Source: a virus
DNA length: 40,707 nucleotides
Direction: 5' to 3' (one strand)
Virus record (IMG/VR): IMGVR_UViG_3300021952_000266
Location: 1 to 40,707 of that record
The position numbers and the translations under genes are program-made. Below, piece by piece: positions 8,224 to 15,527 of this stretch (position 1 is the stretch's first letter; every line of letters begins with the position of its first letter). The notes beneath the pieces were generated by a model, which worked only from the letters and a program-made list of their open reading frames with translations, had not been told where the DNA came from and did not search any database.

Positions 8224-9885
8224 ATGACCACCTTATCCCTCGGAAAAATTGCATTCGCTTGGAAGCAAGCCTATTCCGCAGCCGCTACCTACCAAAAGCA
8301 AGACGTTGTTTCGTACAACGGCGATAGCTTCGTGTGTTTGGTTGACGGTACCGTTGGCGTTACGCCAACCGTGAATGGCCCCAAGTGGCAACTGTTTGCC
8401 CAAGGCACGCAAGGCGTGTCGGCCAGCGCTGGTGAGGTGATTTACAACAATGGCACTTCACTGGTTGCGCTGCCGCCCGGTGTGGCTGGCCAAGTGCTCA
8501 CCATTGACGCCAATGGCTTCCCATCATGGGGAACACCAGACATTCGTTCTGGCACCAAGGTAAAGAAGCTGCCCAACGTGTCAAATGGCCGTCAAACGAC
8601 TTGCTACCGTCGCATGTACGCAATAATGACGGACAACTCAATCCGTGGTTGGGGCTACAACGACAACAAAAACTTGGGTGATGGTACGGCGCTGGCACGA
8701 CCAACACCAACTCGCCCAGCTTTCCCGCCCGGCTTCCCCGGCGCAGCAGAGCTTTATGCCGATTACGCTTACTCGCAATACTGCATCGACACCACGGGCA
8801 AGTTGTGGGTATGGGGTGACAACGCTTATGGCCAACTTGGCGTCAACGACTTGGTGGCTCGCGGGACACCAGTAAACGCCAGCAGCATTTCAACCAGCTC
8901 AATCTATGGCAAGACCATCACGCAAGTTGCTATCTCTGGTGGCAATGAGGGTTATGTGTCCGTCATGGTTTTGGCCAGCGATGGAACTGTCCACGCATGT
9001 GGCTACAACGGCTATGGCCAACTTGGATTAGGTGATGTGGTCAACCGAAGCCAATTTGTGCAAGTTGCGGTATTGAGCAACATTAAACAAATCGTGTCGG
9101 GCCGTGAGCGTTACACCGCCAACTATGCTTTGACCACTTCGGGTGCAGTGTATTCGTGGGGTTACAACGGTGACGGCCAACTTGGTGATGGCGGTACCGC
9201 AAACTCAAGCATTGCCACTTTGCGCAACGGCGGGACACTGAGCGGCAAAACAATCAGCAAGATTTTTGCTGGCAACAACTACGCATTCGCGCTCGACAGC
9301 ACTGGCGCTTTGCATGGCTGGGGCACCAATACGACGTATGGCCAACTTGGCAATGGTACGGTGGCCAACCAATTCACACCAGTGCAATGCGCGACTGGCG
9401 TGGCCGACCTATACAACTCGACCTATGACTACCCCGTTGTTTTCATCAAGAAAACAGATGGCACCATTTGGGCCGCTGGCGCTGGCGCTTATGGAGCAAA
9501 CGGCAGCACAACAGCCGTGGCAATTACAACCTTTGCGCAAATCACAGGCTTGGGCAATACCTGCCAAAAAGTCGTGACTGGTGGCACTGGCTCATACAAC
9601 TTTGCCGCGTTCTTAATGAGCAACGGCACGGTTTACACCATGGGCTACAACGGCAACGGCCAACTTGGTGTCGGTGACGTTGCGGTGCGCCAAGGCGTCC
9701 TCGCTCTGGTGCCGCTGGCAATTCGCACCGTGGTGGACATTGCAGCCTATGGCAACACTTCCGAAGGTGGCTTGCAATTCTTGCTTGATGACGGGCAGGT
9801 GGCGACGACGGGCTACGGCGGGCAGTACATGAACGGCGATAACTTGGCAAACCTTTGCTATACGCCATTCCCCATCGTTTTCTAA
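8224..9885 (+). CDS. RCC1-repeat beta-propeller, probable receptor-binding protein 2
   Basis: A 553-residue paralogue of the preceding gene, 12 bases downstream with its own AGGA. N-terminal module AFAWKQAYSAAATYQKQDVV resembles that of protein 1; the ending YTPFPIVF likewise. About eight RCC1 blade signatures are visible in order: GWGYNDNKNLGDG, VWGDNAYGQLGVND, ACGYNGYGQLGLGD, SWGYNGDGQLGDGG, GWGTNTTYGQLGNG, a divergent AAGAGAYGANG, TMGYNGNGQLGVGD and a final TTGYGGQYMNGDN. This is much closer to canonical RCC1 than protein 1. The blades are also conserved at DNA level (see repeat). Likely a receptor-binding propeller at the tail tip or fibre end; no hydrolase motif seen. Confidence 0.82.
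   Translation: MTTLSLGKIAFAWKQAYSAAATYQKQDVVSYNGDSFVCLVDGTVGVTPTVNGPKWQLFAQGTQGVSASAGEVIYNNGTSLVALPPGVAGQVLTIDANGFPSWGTPDIRSGTKVKKLPNVSNGRQTTCYRRMYAIMTDNSIRGWGYNDNKNLGDGTALARPTPTRPAFPPGFPGAAELYADYAYSQYCIDTTGKLWVWGDNAYGQLGVNDLVARGTPVNASSISTSSIYGKTITQVAISGGNEGYVSVMVLASDGTVHACGYNGYGQLGLGDVVNRSQFVQVAVLSNIKQIVSGRERYTANYALTTSGAVYSWGYNGDGQLGDGGTANSSIATLRNGGTLSGKTISKIFAGNNYAFALDSTGALHGWGTNTTYGQLGNGTVANQFTPVQCATGVADLYNSTYDYPVVFIKKTDGTIWAAGAGAYGANGSTTAVAITTFAQITGLGNTCQKVVTGGTGSYNFAAFLMSNGTVYTMGYNGNGQLGVGDVAVRQGVLALVPLAIRTVVDIAAYGNTSEGGLQFLLDDGQVATTGYGGQYMNGDNLANLCYTPFPIVF
8830..9668 (+). repeat. Five dispersed copies of GGCCAACTTGG inside the second RCC1 gene
   Basis: The identical 11-mer lies at 8830-8840, 9016-9026, 9175-9185, 9340-9350 and 9658-9668, always encoding the GQLG turn of a blade. 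Spacing is about 160-186 bases, or twice that where one blade has diverged. Repeats this similar could allow blade gain, loss or shuffling by recombination. Confidence 0.7.
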
Positions 9886-9894
9886 GAGAGCGCA

Positions 9895-10206
9895 ATGCCT
9901 GATAAAGACCCAACTTCGTATTCATTGCTCACTTACGCGTGGGTGTTCATGCTGGCCATCATGGGGGGTGTTGTGAATTTCCTGCACAAACTAAAGACGG
10001 GCCACACCCGCGTTTTCAACTTCGTTGAATTCATTGGCGAGCTGGTGACGAGTGCCTTTGCTGGCGTGATTACCTTCTGGCTTTGTGAAAACGCCGGGAT
10101 TTCCCCGCTGATGACTGCCGCGTTTGTCGGCGTGTCGGGCCACATGGGCAGCCGGGCAATCTTCATGCTGGAAAACTGGCTCAAAGAAAAATTCCCTCAC
10201 GCATAA
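9895..10206 (+). CDS. Holin (LydA/holin superfamily III-like)
   Basis: A 103-residue membrane protein with three hydrophobic segments, roughly residues 12-29 (TYAWVFMLAIMGGVVNFL), 48-65 (VTSAFAGVITFWL) and 73-90 (LMTAAFVGVSGHMGS). The basic stretch HKLKTGHTR lies after the first and a charged end WLKEKFPHA follows the last. This matches the layout of LydA-type phage holins, which accumulate in the inner membrane and open it to let the endolysin reach the cell wall. It sits inside the fibre cassette, about 15 kb from the endolysin gene at 25701, which is unusual. The endolysin has no signal-anchor, so a holin is needed. Confidence 0.78.
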   Translation: MPDKDPTSYSLLTYAWVFMLAIMGGVVNFLHKLKTGHTRVFNFVEFIGELVTSAFAGVITFWLCENAGISPLMTAAFVGVSGHMGSRAIFMLENWLKEKFPHA

Positions 10207-10215
10207 GGGCACACC

Positions 10216-10899
10216 ATGCAGGCACCAGCTTACAACCGCACCAAGAATTTTCTCGACAACAACACTGACCGCACGGACCACGGCGCAATCAATGCCGAAT
10301 TCGACAAGGTGGCGGTGTCGGTCAACGGCTTGCGCGATAACCTTGCACTTGTCCAAAAAGACGACGGCACACTCAAAGAAGCCATTGTTGGCATTGACCA
10401 CCTGACGCCCGCAGCCGTGGCCGCATTGGCATCACCCGGTCCACAAGGCGTGCAAGGTCCGGTTGGACCCGCTGGTGTGCAAGGCGCTCAAGGCACCAAG
10501 GGCGACGTGGGCGCGTCATTCGTGGCCGACATTAAAGACATTGCCGCCAACAAGCCGCTCTACAACGCGCAGCCCAAGGGTTTCTCATTCTTCGCCATGG
10601 ACACCGGGCTTTTGTACTTCAAGCTATCGGACGCCAACGGCAACTGGTCAACAGGCATTTCATTTGGTAAGGGTGACAAGGGCGACAAGGGTGACACTGG
10701 CGCAACTGGCACCCAAGGCCCGCAGGGCATTCAAGGCTTGCAGGGCATTCAAGGTGTCAAAGGTGACAAGGGCAATGACGGACTTATCACTGGCGTTGAC
10801 GTGGCCTTGAAGACGGCCAACCTCACTGGCCGCACCTCAATAAGCGCACGCCTTGTAATCAGCAATGGCCAGCTTTCGATTTTGCTTGTCACCGCGTAA
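10216..10899 (+). CDS. Collagen-like tail fibre protein
   Basis: A 227-residue fibre protein. Residues 1-55 are a paralogue of the N-terminus of the stalk protein at 5840 (shared TDH..INAE.D, then R.NLA..QKDDG..K), presumably the virion attachment domain. Two collagen-like Gly-X-Y blocks follow: about residues 74-96 (GPQGVQGPVGPAGVQGAQG) and 152-188 (GKGDKGDKGDTGATGTQGPQG and continuing to GDKGNDG). They are separated by a small globular segment (PKGFSFFAMDTGLLYFKLSD). The C-terminal 35 residues are a short beta-rich cap. Collagen-like triple helices are common rigid shafts in phage fibres. It may hold or flank the propellers. Confidence 0.8.
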   Translation: MQAPAYNRTKNFLDNNTDRTDHGAINAEFDKVAVSVNGLRDNLALVQKDDGTLKEAIVGIDHLTPAAVAALASPGPQGVQGPVGPAGVQGAQGTKGDVGASFVADIKDIAANKPLYNAQPKGFSFFAMDTGLLYFKLSDANGNWSTGISFGKGDKGDKGDTGATGTQGPQGIQGLQGIQGVKGDKGNDGLITGVDVALKTANLTGRTSISARLVISNGQLSILLVTA

Positions 10900-10908
10900 G
10901 GGCACCAC

Positions 10909-11619
10909 ATGAGCGCACTCACACAACGCAACAAGACACTTGGCGAGCTTTTGACTGAGCTTCGTGCACGCTTGGGTTTCGTCACCCAAGGCTCTGCCTC
11001 AAAGGGCAACGAAACCACGCTCAAGAGCTTTTTGCAAGAAGCCCATGAGTACGTTTACAGCGAATTGGACCCGCCTGCATTACGCACAAAGTCAATCATT
11101 CCGCTGGAAGCCAATTCGTATATCTATGACTGGCACGATGACAAGAACGACCTACCGATTGAACCAAACCAAGTATTGTCGATTTGGGTGAAGTCGTCAG
11201 ACACAATCCGCCGACAGCTCGCGCAAGGTATCAGCGAAGCCGACCGCTCCAATGAGTACATTCGTTCAGAGCCTCAGAAGTACGACACCCTTGACGGCCA
11301 GCTTGAGCTTTACCCGGTGCCTGACCGTGCCTATGACCTAATCATTGAGCACATTGCAGGCAAAGCCCGCTTCGAGCGTGCCAGCGACCGACCCAGTGTG
11401 CCAGACCGTTTGGTGTTCTTGTACGCGCTGGCCAACGCCAAGGCGCACTACCGCCACCCCGACGCCCAAGTGCCTGCCAAGGCGTTTGAGGTGATGCTCG
11501 GCAAGGCCAAGACCAAGCAGAAGGAAAACACCCGCTATGTTGCGGCCAGCATGAGCGAATCGGTTTCCGTCAACGTGCAGGTGGCCCGCACTTCCAACGG
11601 CTACTCACTGACGCCATAA
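10909..11619 (+). CDS. Head-to-tail adaptor (P22 gp4-like)
   Basis: A 236-residue protein immediately upstream of the nozzle gene, as gp4 precedes gp10 in P22-like phages. The first 50 residues are helical (LGELLTELRARLGFVT, then LKSFLQEAHEYVYSELDPPAL). A beta-containing segment follows (IYDWHDDKNDLPIEPNQVLSIWV), then DGQLELYPVPDRAYDLIIEH and a helical C-terminal part (LVFLYALANAKAHYRHPDAQ). Adaptors of this type bind under the portal ring and close the filled head. No lytic motif like that of P22 gp4 is evident to me. Confidence 0.72.
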   Translation: MSALTQRNKTLGELLTELRARLGFVTQGSASKGNETTLKSFLQEAHEYVYSELDPPALRTKSIIPLEANSYIYDWHDDKNDLPIEPNQVLSIWVKSSDTIRRQLAQGISEADRSNEYIRSEPQKYDTLDGQLELYPVPDRAYDLIIEHIAGKARFERASDRPSVPDRLVFLYALANAKAHYRHPDAQVPAKAFEVMLGKAKTKQKENTRYVAASMSESVSVNVQVARTSNGYSLTP

Positions 11620-11622
11620 GCC

Positions 11623-13011
11623 ATGCCACAAATCACCTTTGACAAATTCGACTTAGGTATTGACCTTCGCAAAGGCGCGTCAGTGTCGGACGCTAACCGC
11701 CTGCGCGAAATGAAAAACGCTTTCGTCACCACGGGCTTGGCCACGCAAAAGCGCCCCGGCTTGCTCAAGGTGGCCGAGCTGGAAGCTGGCACCAAGGGAT
11801 TGTTTGCCGCCTTCGGTAAGCTCCACACGTTTTACGGTGAAGGAACCGTCAGCCACGCCAATACGCTCTTTGAGGCGCATAAGGTTCAATACTCTGGTGG
11901 CGCTCGACCAGTGGCTGACGTGCCCTATGCCGACGTGTTTAACGCCTACATTTACGCGGCTATCCAGTACAACGACGGCACCATTGAGCACCACTACCTT
12001 GACGGCAACGCCACCACCCACATTGCTGACGCGAATTGCCCCGACACCAACGGCGTGGTCAAGTTGTCGTCAAAGCTCTTTGCCATCAAGGGCGACGTGG
12101 TGCGCTACTGCAAGACAGGAAACCCCCGCGACTGGACCACGGTAAACGACGCGGGCTTCTTGCCCACTGGCCTCAACTCACGCGGCGACCGTGCCACCAA
12201 TGCGCTGGGTATCTACCAAAACAAATTGGTGGCCCTGAGCCGCGACGGTGCGCAAATTTGGACGGTGGACCCGGACCCCAGCAATATGAAGCTGGAAGAC
12301 ATTGTTGAGAACGTCGGAACCAGCTTCCCGCGCTCCGTGGCTGCCGTATCGGGTGACTTGTACTTTCTGAGCGACTACGGCTTCCGCTCCATCACCACGT
12401 TGCAACTCACCAGCAACTTGGCCGACGTGGATGTGGGTTCGCCCATTGATTCGCTGGTACGCCCTGAGACCAAGACACCCGGCATTTTCCCGCGTGCCTT
12501 CTACTACTACGGCACGGGCCAATACATTTGCGCCATTGGCAACCGCTTATTCGTGTATTCGGTGAGCCGCACGGCAAAGATTGCCGCATGGTCACAGTAT
12601 TTCTTGACGCACCCGGTCGATGCTTTCGCAGAGCTTGGCCAAGAGCTTTATATCCGCTCCGGCGATTCAGTTTTCAAGCTGGACCCAGCCGCGTGCTCTG
12701 ACGACGGCACCCAGTTTGAGGTGTTGCTCGACTTGCCTTACATGAACTTCAAGACGCCCGGCCAACTCAAGCGCATTTATGGCGTGGACTTGGTGATTGA
12801 CGGACGTTGTGAATTCTCGATTGGCTACGACGTGCGCGACCCGGACGCCTTCACTACACCCGTGAAGGTGAAGGGCAATACCCGCCCGGCTGGAATGATT
12901 CCCGTGGAGTGCAGCGGTACCGAGTTTTCGCTTCGCTTCCGCAACTTCGATTCCAAGCCATTCAAGCTGGATGCGGTGACGATTTACTACGACGTGCTGG
13001 GACCAGTTTAA
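11623..13011 (+). CDS. Tail nozzle / head-stabilising protein (P22 gp10-like)
   Basis: A 462-residue beta-rich protein three bases after the adaptor. The N-terminus (FDKFDLGIDLRKGASVSDAN, then LREMKNAFVTTGLATQKRPG) is characteristic of the P22 gp10/tail stabilisation family, which forms the hexameric nozzle below the adaptor. Repeating segments such as NKLVALSRDGAQIWTVDPD, SGDLYFLSDYGFRSITTL and NRLFVYSVSRTAKIAAWSQY look like propeller blades, as known for gp10. The C-terminal 80 residues form a separate beta domain. The stop overlaps the start of the GNAT gene by one base (TAATG at 13009-13013). Confidence 0.8.
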   Translation: MPQITFDKFDLGIDLRKGASVSDANRLREMKNAFVTTGLATQKRPGLLKVAELEAGTKGLFAAFGKLHTFYGEGTVSHANTLFEAHKVQYSGGARPVADVPYADVFNAYIYAAIQYNDGTIEHHYLDGNATTHIADANCPDTNGVVKLSSKLFAIKGDVVRYCKTGNPRDWTTVNDAGFLPTGLNSRGDRATNALGIYQNKLVALSRDGAQIWTVDPDPSNMKLEDIVENVGTSFPRSVAAVSGDLYFLSDYGFRSITTLQLTSNLADVDVGSPIDSLVRPETKTPGIFPRAFYYYGTGQYICAIGNRLFVYSVSRTAKIAAWSQYFLTHPVDAFAELGQELYIRSGDSVFKLDPAACSDDGTQFEVLLDLPYMNFKTPGQLKRIYGVDLVIDGRCEFSIGYDVRDPDAFTTPVKVKGNTRPAGMIPVECSGTEFSLRFRNFDSKPFKLDAVTIYYDVLGPV

Positions 13012-13457
13012 TGAACCTTCGCTTGGCCACCGTTGACGACCTGCCTGAGATTTGCGTGCTTGGCAGAGGTATGCACGAAGAATCCAGCTTCGCGCCCATG
13101 GACTACGACAACGACATGGTGAAAGAAACCTTGTTGGATTTGATGCACAAAAATCAGTTCGTGGTGGTTGCAGAGGGTACAAATGGGGAAATCATCGGCG
13201 GCATGGCTGGGTCCGTGACGCAAAGCTGGTTTGGCAAAGACAGCGTGGCCAATGACTTGTGCATATTCATCCACAAGGACCACCGGGGCGGAATGCTCGC
13301 AGTCAAGCTAATCAAGCTATTTGTGCAGTGGGCCAAGCTCGCAGGCGCAAAGCAAATCAGACCCGGCGTTGTCTCTGGCAGCAGGACCGCCGAAGCATTG
13401 TATGAACGACTTGGCTTCAAGAGGACTGGGGCCACATTCTGTATGGAAGGGGAATAA
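13011..13457 (+). CDS. GNAT-family N-acetyltransferase
   Basis: A 148-residue protein. The ATG at 13011 overlaps the nozzle stop and gives the typical GNAT start (MNLRLATVDDLPEICVLGRG). An earlier in-frame GTG at 12909 would sit deep in the nozzle gene. Order of elements: beta1-alpha1 at 1-30; beta strands FVVVAEG and IIGGMAGSV around 60-80; motif A, an acetyl-CoA loop of the form FIHKDHRGGMLAVKLIKLF, near residues 90-110; then a motif-B-like end (TAEALYERLGFKRTGATFCM). Family members transfer acetyl groups from acetyl-CoA to amines. The substrate is unknown. Its place between tail nozzle and ejection proteins suggests modification of a virion or host protein. Confidence 0.83.
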   Translation: MNLRLATVDDLPEICVLGRGMHEESSFAPMDYDNDMVKETLLDLMHKNQFVVVAEGTNGEIIGGMAGSVTQSWFGKDSVANDLCIFIHKDHRGGMLAVKLIKLFVQWAKLAGAKQIRPGVVSGSRTAEALYERLGFKRTGATFCMEGE

Positions 13458-13459
13458 CT

Positions 13460-14281
13460 ATGGGCGGCGGTGGCGGCGGCGGCGGCGATGGCGGTGCAGG
13501 ACAGCGTGAGACAGAGCGACAAGCTCGAATCAAGGCTGCAACTGACGAAATCAACAACATTTTCAACAACAAATATCGTCAGAACGTGACGGTATATCGT
13601 GACGAGAGCGGCAATCAAATCACCAAAGAGCAGTATGACGCGCTCATGGCGAACTATGACCCGACGCCAATCACATCGACAGATGCAGAAGGCAATGCCG
13701 TTACATCAAGTGCGGCAGGACCATCAAGTGCAGTTGAATCTATTTGGGCAGATGGCGACCCCAACAACTCACGCGAAAAACTCTACAACGACCAAAAGAC
13801 GGCGGTGTACGACCTCAACAAAACTGAGGTGGACCGTCAAGCCAAAGAAGCCGAACGCAAGACGCGTTTTGGTTTGGCCCGTGTTGGCTTGCTTGGTGGC
13901 TCCGAAGACGTGGATGCAGCGGCAGAGAATGACCGTCGCACCAATGAAGGTTTGATGCGAGCTGGTGGCATTGCCGACCAAGCGGCTGCCGACTTCCGTG
14001 TGGCAGACGAGCGCACACGCTCCAACCTTATCAGCATGGCCCAGTCTGGAATTGACACTGGCACTGCCGCACAAATGGCGCTTGGTGGCTTGAAGGCCAA
14101 CGCTGACAGCATGGCCGAAGCACGCGCAGGCGCAACCGTCGGCGGCTTGTTCAATGACCTGAGCCAAGCCTATTTGGCCAACCAAGTTTTGGCTGGCAAG
14201 GCCAACGGCGCAGGCTATGGCCAGCAATGGTATGGCGTGTCGAACCCACGACAAACCAGCCAAGGCACCGTGCAGAGCTAA
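13460..14281 (+). CDS. Putative internal/ejection protein with poly-Gly N-terminus
   Basis: A 273-residue protein starting with MGGGGGGGGDGGAG, then helical, Ala/Gln/Asp-rich sequence with no hydrophobic core motif. Residues 115-215 are strongly helical (VDRQAKEAERKTRFGLARVG, then NDRRTNEGLMRAGGIADQAA). In P22-like and related podoviruses, three poorly conserved, helical Ala-rich proteins follow the tail genes and are ejected into the cell with the DNA (gp7/gp16/gp20 type). Composition and position match that set. The Gly run is encoded by a GGCGGC-rich stretch at 13463-13495, a possible length-variable site. Confidence 0.62.
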   Translation: MGGGGGGGGDGGAGQRETERQARIKAATDEINNIFNNKYRQNVTVYRDESGNQITKEQYDALMANYDPTPITSTDAEGNAVTSSAAGPSSAVESIWADGDPNNSREKLYNDQKTAVYDLNKTEVDRQAKEAERKTRFGLARVGLLGGSEDVDAAAENDRRTNEGLMRAGGIADQAAADFRVADERTRSNLISMAQSGIDTGTAAQMALGGLKANADSMAEARAGATVGGLFNDLSQAYLANQVLAGKANGAGYGQQWYGVSNPRQTSQGTVQS

Positions 14282-14290
14282 GGGGAAGAC

Positions 14291-14779
14291 GTGCAAGAGT
14301 TAGTCGTCAGCAGCCCAAGCAACATTGCCGTCACTGGCAATGCGTGCTTGCCTGCCATGACCCAAGACCAAATCAACAAGGTGGAAGTCTTGGAACATTT
14401 CTCGCGTGCGCTTTGCGAGCAAGAGAACATACCGACTGAGCACTTGATTCACGGCGGCATGTATGCCCGCACCGTCCACATGCCAGTGGGCACCGTACTG
14501 ACTGGGGCGCTCTTGAAGCTGCCCACCGTGCTGATTGTCGCGGGCGATTGTGCGGTGTTCATTGGTGAAGAAACCATTGAGCTTCGTGGCTATTCGGTAC
14601 TGCCAGGCAGTGCTGGCCGCAAGCAGGCATTTCTTGCACACACCGACGTGAGCATGACCATGCTATTTCCAACGCAAGCCACGACAGTAGCCCAAGCAGA
14701 GCAAGAATTCACTGACGAATACGAGCTTTTAATGAGCAACTTTCAAGACTGCGTGACCACACGAATTACAGGAGAGTGA
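14291..14779 (+). CDS. Cupin-like protein in the ejection cluster
   Basis: A 162-residue GTG-initiated protein (GGGGAAG precedes the start). The central part looks like a single cupin barrel: HGGMYARTVHMPVGTVLTGAL, then a strand LIVAGDCAVFIGEETIELRG, then SVLPGSAGRKQAFLAHTDVS. Such small beta-barrel proteins occur among virion genes of T7-like and other podoviruses; their role is not established. Possible metal-binding His residues are present (H at the start of the HGG motif, H in MYARTVH, H in LAHTD) but I cannot show a bound metal. Confidence 0.62.
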   Translation: MQELVVSSPSNIAVTGNACLPAMTQDQINKVEVLEHFSRALCEQENIPTEHLIHGGMYARTVHMPVGTVLTGALLKLPTVLIVAGDCAVFIGEETIELRGYSVLPGSAGRKQAFLAHTDVSMTMLFPTQATTVAQAEQEFTDEYELLMSNFQDCVTTRITGE

Positions 14780-14780
14780 C

Positions 14781-15518
14781 ATGGCAGGTGTATTAACCGC
14801 AACCCAAATGGCCGCATTGGCGGCGATGGTTGCTGGCTCATATATGCAGTATCAAGCAAACGTCGATGCCGCAGACCGTCAGCAGTCAGCCATTCGTCAA
14901 AGCCTCGACCGCCAAGCCGAGCTGCAAAAGCAAGCCGAAAAAAAGGCGGTGGACACTGCCGCCAAATTTGCGCCGGGCGACCGAATCAAAGAGCAGGCCG
15001 CGCTTGAGCAGCAAATCACCCAAGACCTGATTAAGCCCGTCAATGAAAGCCAAGCCATTCGCTCCGAGCAGGCCACCACGCAAGGCGACGTGTCGGGCGA
15101 CTACTCAACAGCCAAAGCAACGGCCACGGCCAACTCATTGAAATCGGCGGAAGCGCTCGCCCGCTTGCTGGGTAAGACCACTTCGGCCAACCGCTTGCGC
15201 ATGAATGAGGGCATTCGCCTCATGGACACTGGCCAACAAATTGACCAGCTCAACAGCTTCTCGCGTGGCCAACAGGCTGCCGACCAAATCGGCATTCAAG
15301 TTGCTGGCCGACCTGATGCCGAGCAAGTCTTCATGGGTAGCTTGCTGCAAGCAGGTGGCAGCGCCGGGATGATGTACGGCGGCGGTGGAACCACGGCAGT
15401 GTCACCAGCAGAAGTGAATGCCGCGAATGCCAGCGCCGACCCTATTGCGTCGCTCAACGCTCAAAAGGGATGGACGGGCACAAACAACAATTCTTGGTTG
15501 AGCGCATTCAAAAAATAA
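14781..15518 (+). CDS. Putative internal virion/ejection protein (T7 gp14-like character)
   Basis: A 245-residue protein one base after the cupin-like gene. It starts with a hydrophobic segment (LTATQMAALAAMVAGSYMQY) followed by long amphipathic, Gln/Ala-rich helices (DRQQSAIRQSLDRQAELQKQ and on to EKKAVDTAAKFAPGDRIKEQ). This layout is typical of small internal virion proteins that insert in the envelope during DNA ejection, such as T7 gp14 or P22 gp7. The C-terminus is Gly/Asn-rich and likely flexible. Assignment from composition and context. Confidence 0.62.
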   Translation: MAGVLTATQMAALAAMVAGSYMQYQANVDAADRQQSAIRQSLDRQAELQKQAEKKAVDTAAKFAPGDRIKEQAALEQQITQDLIKPVNESQAIRSEQATTQGDVSGDYSTAKATATANSLKSAEALARLLGKTTSANRLRMNEGIRLMDTGQQIDQLNSFSRGQQAADQIGIQVAGRPDAEQVFMGSLLQAGGSAGMMYGGGGTTAVSPAEVNAANASADPIASLNAQKGWTGTNNNSWLSAFKK

Positions 15519-15527
15519 GGCACACAC

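Noticed and set aside
5840-10899. Diversity-generating retroelement acting on the fibre genes (as in BPP-1)
   Set aside because: No reverse transcriptase gene and no template repeat matching the ends of the propeller genes were found anywhere in the window.
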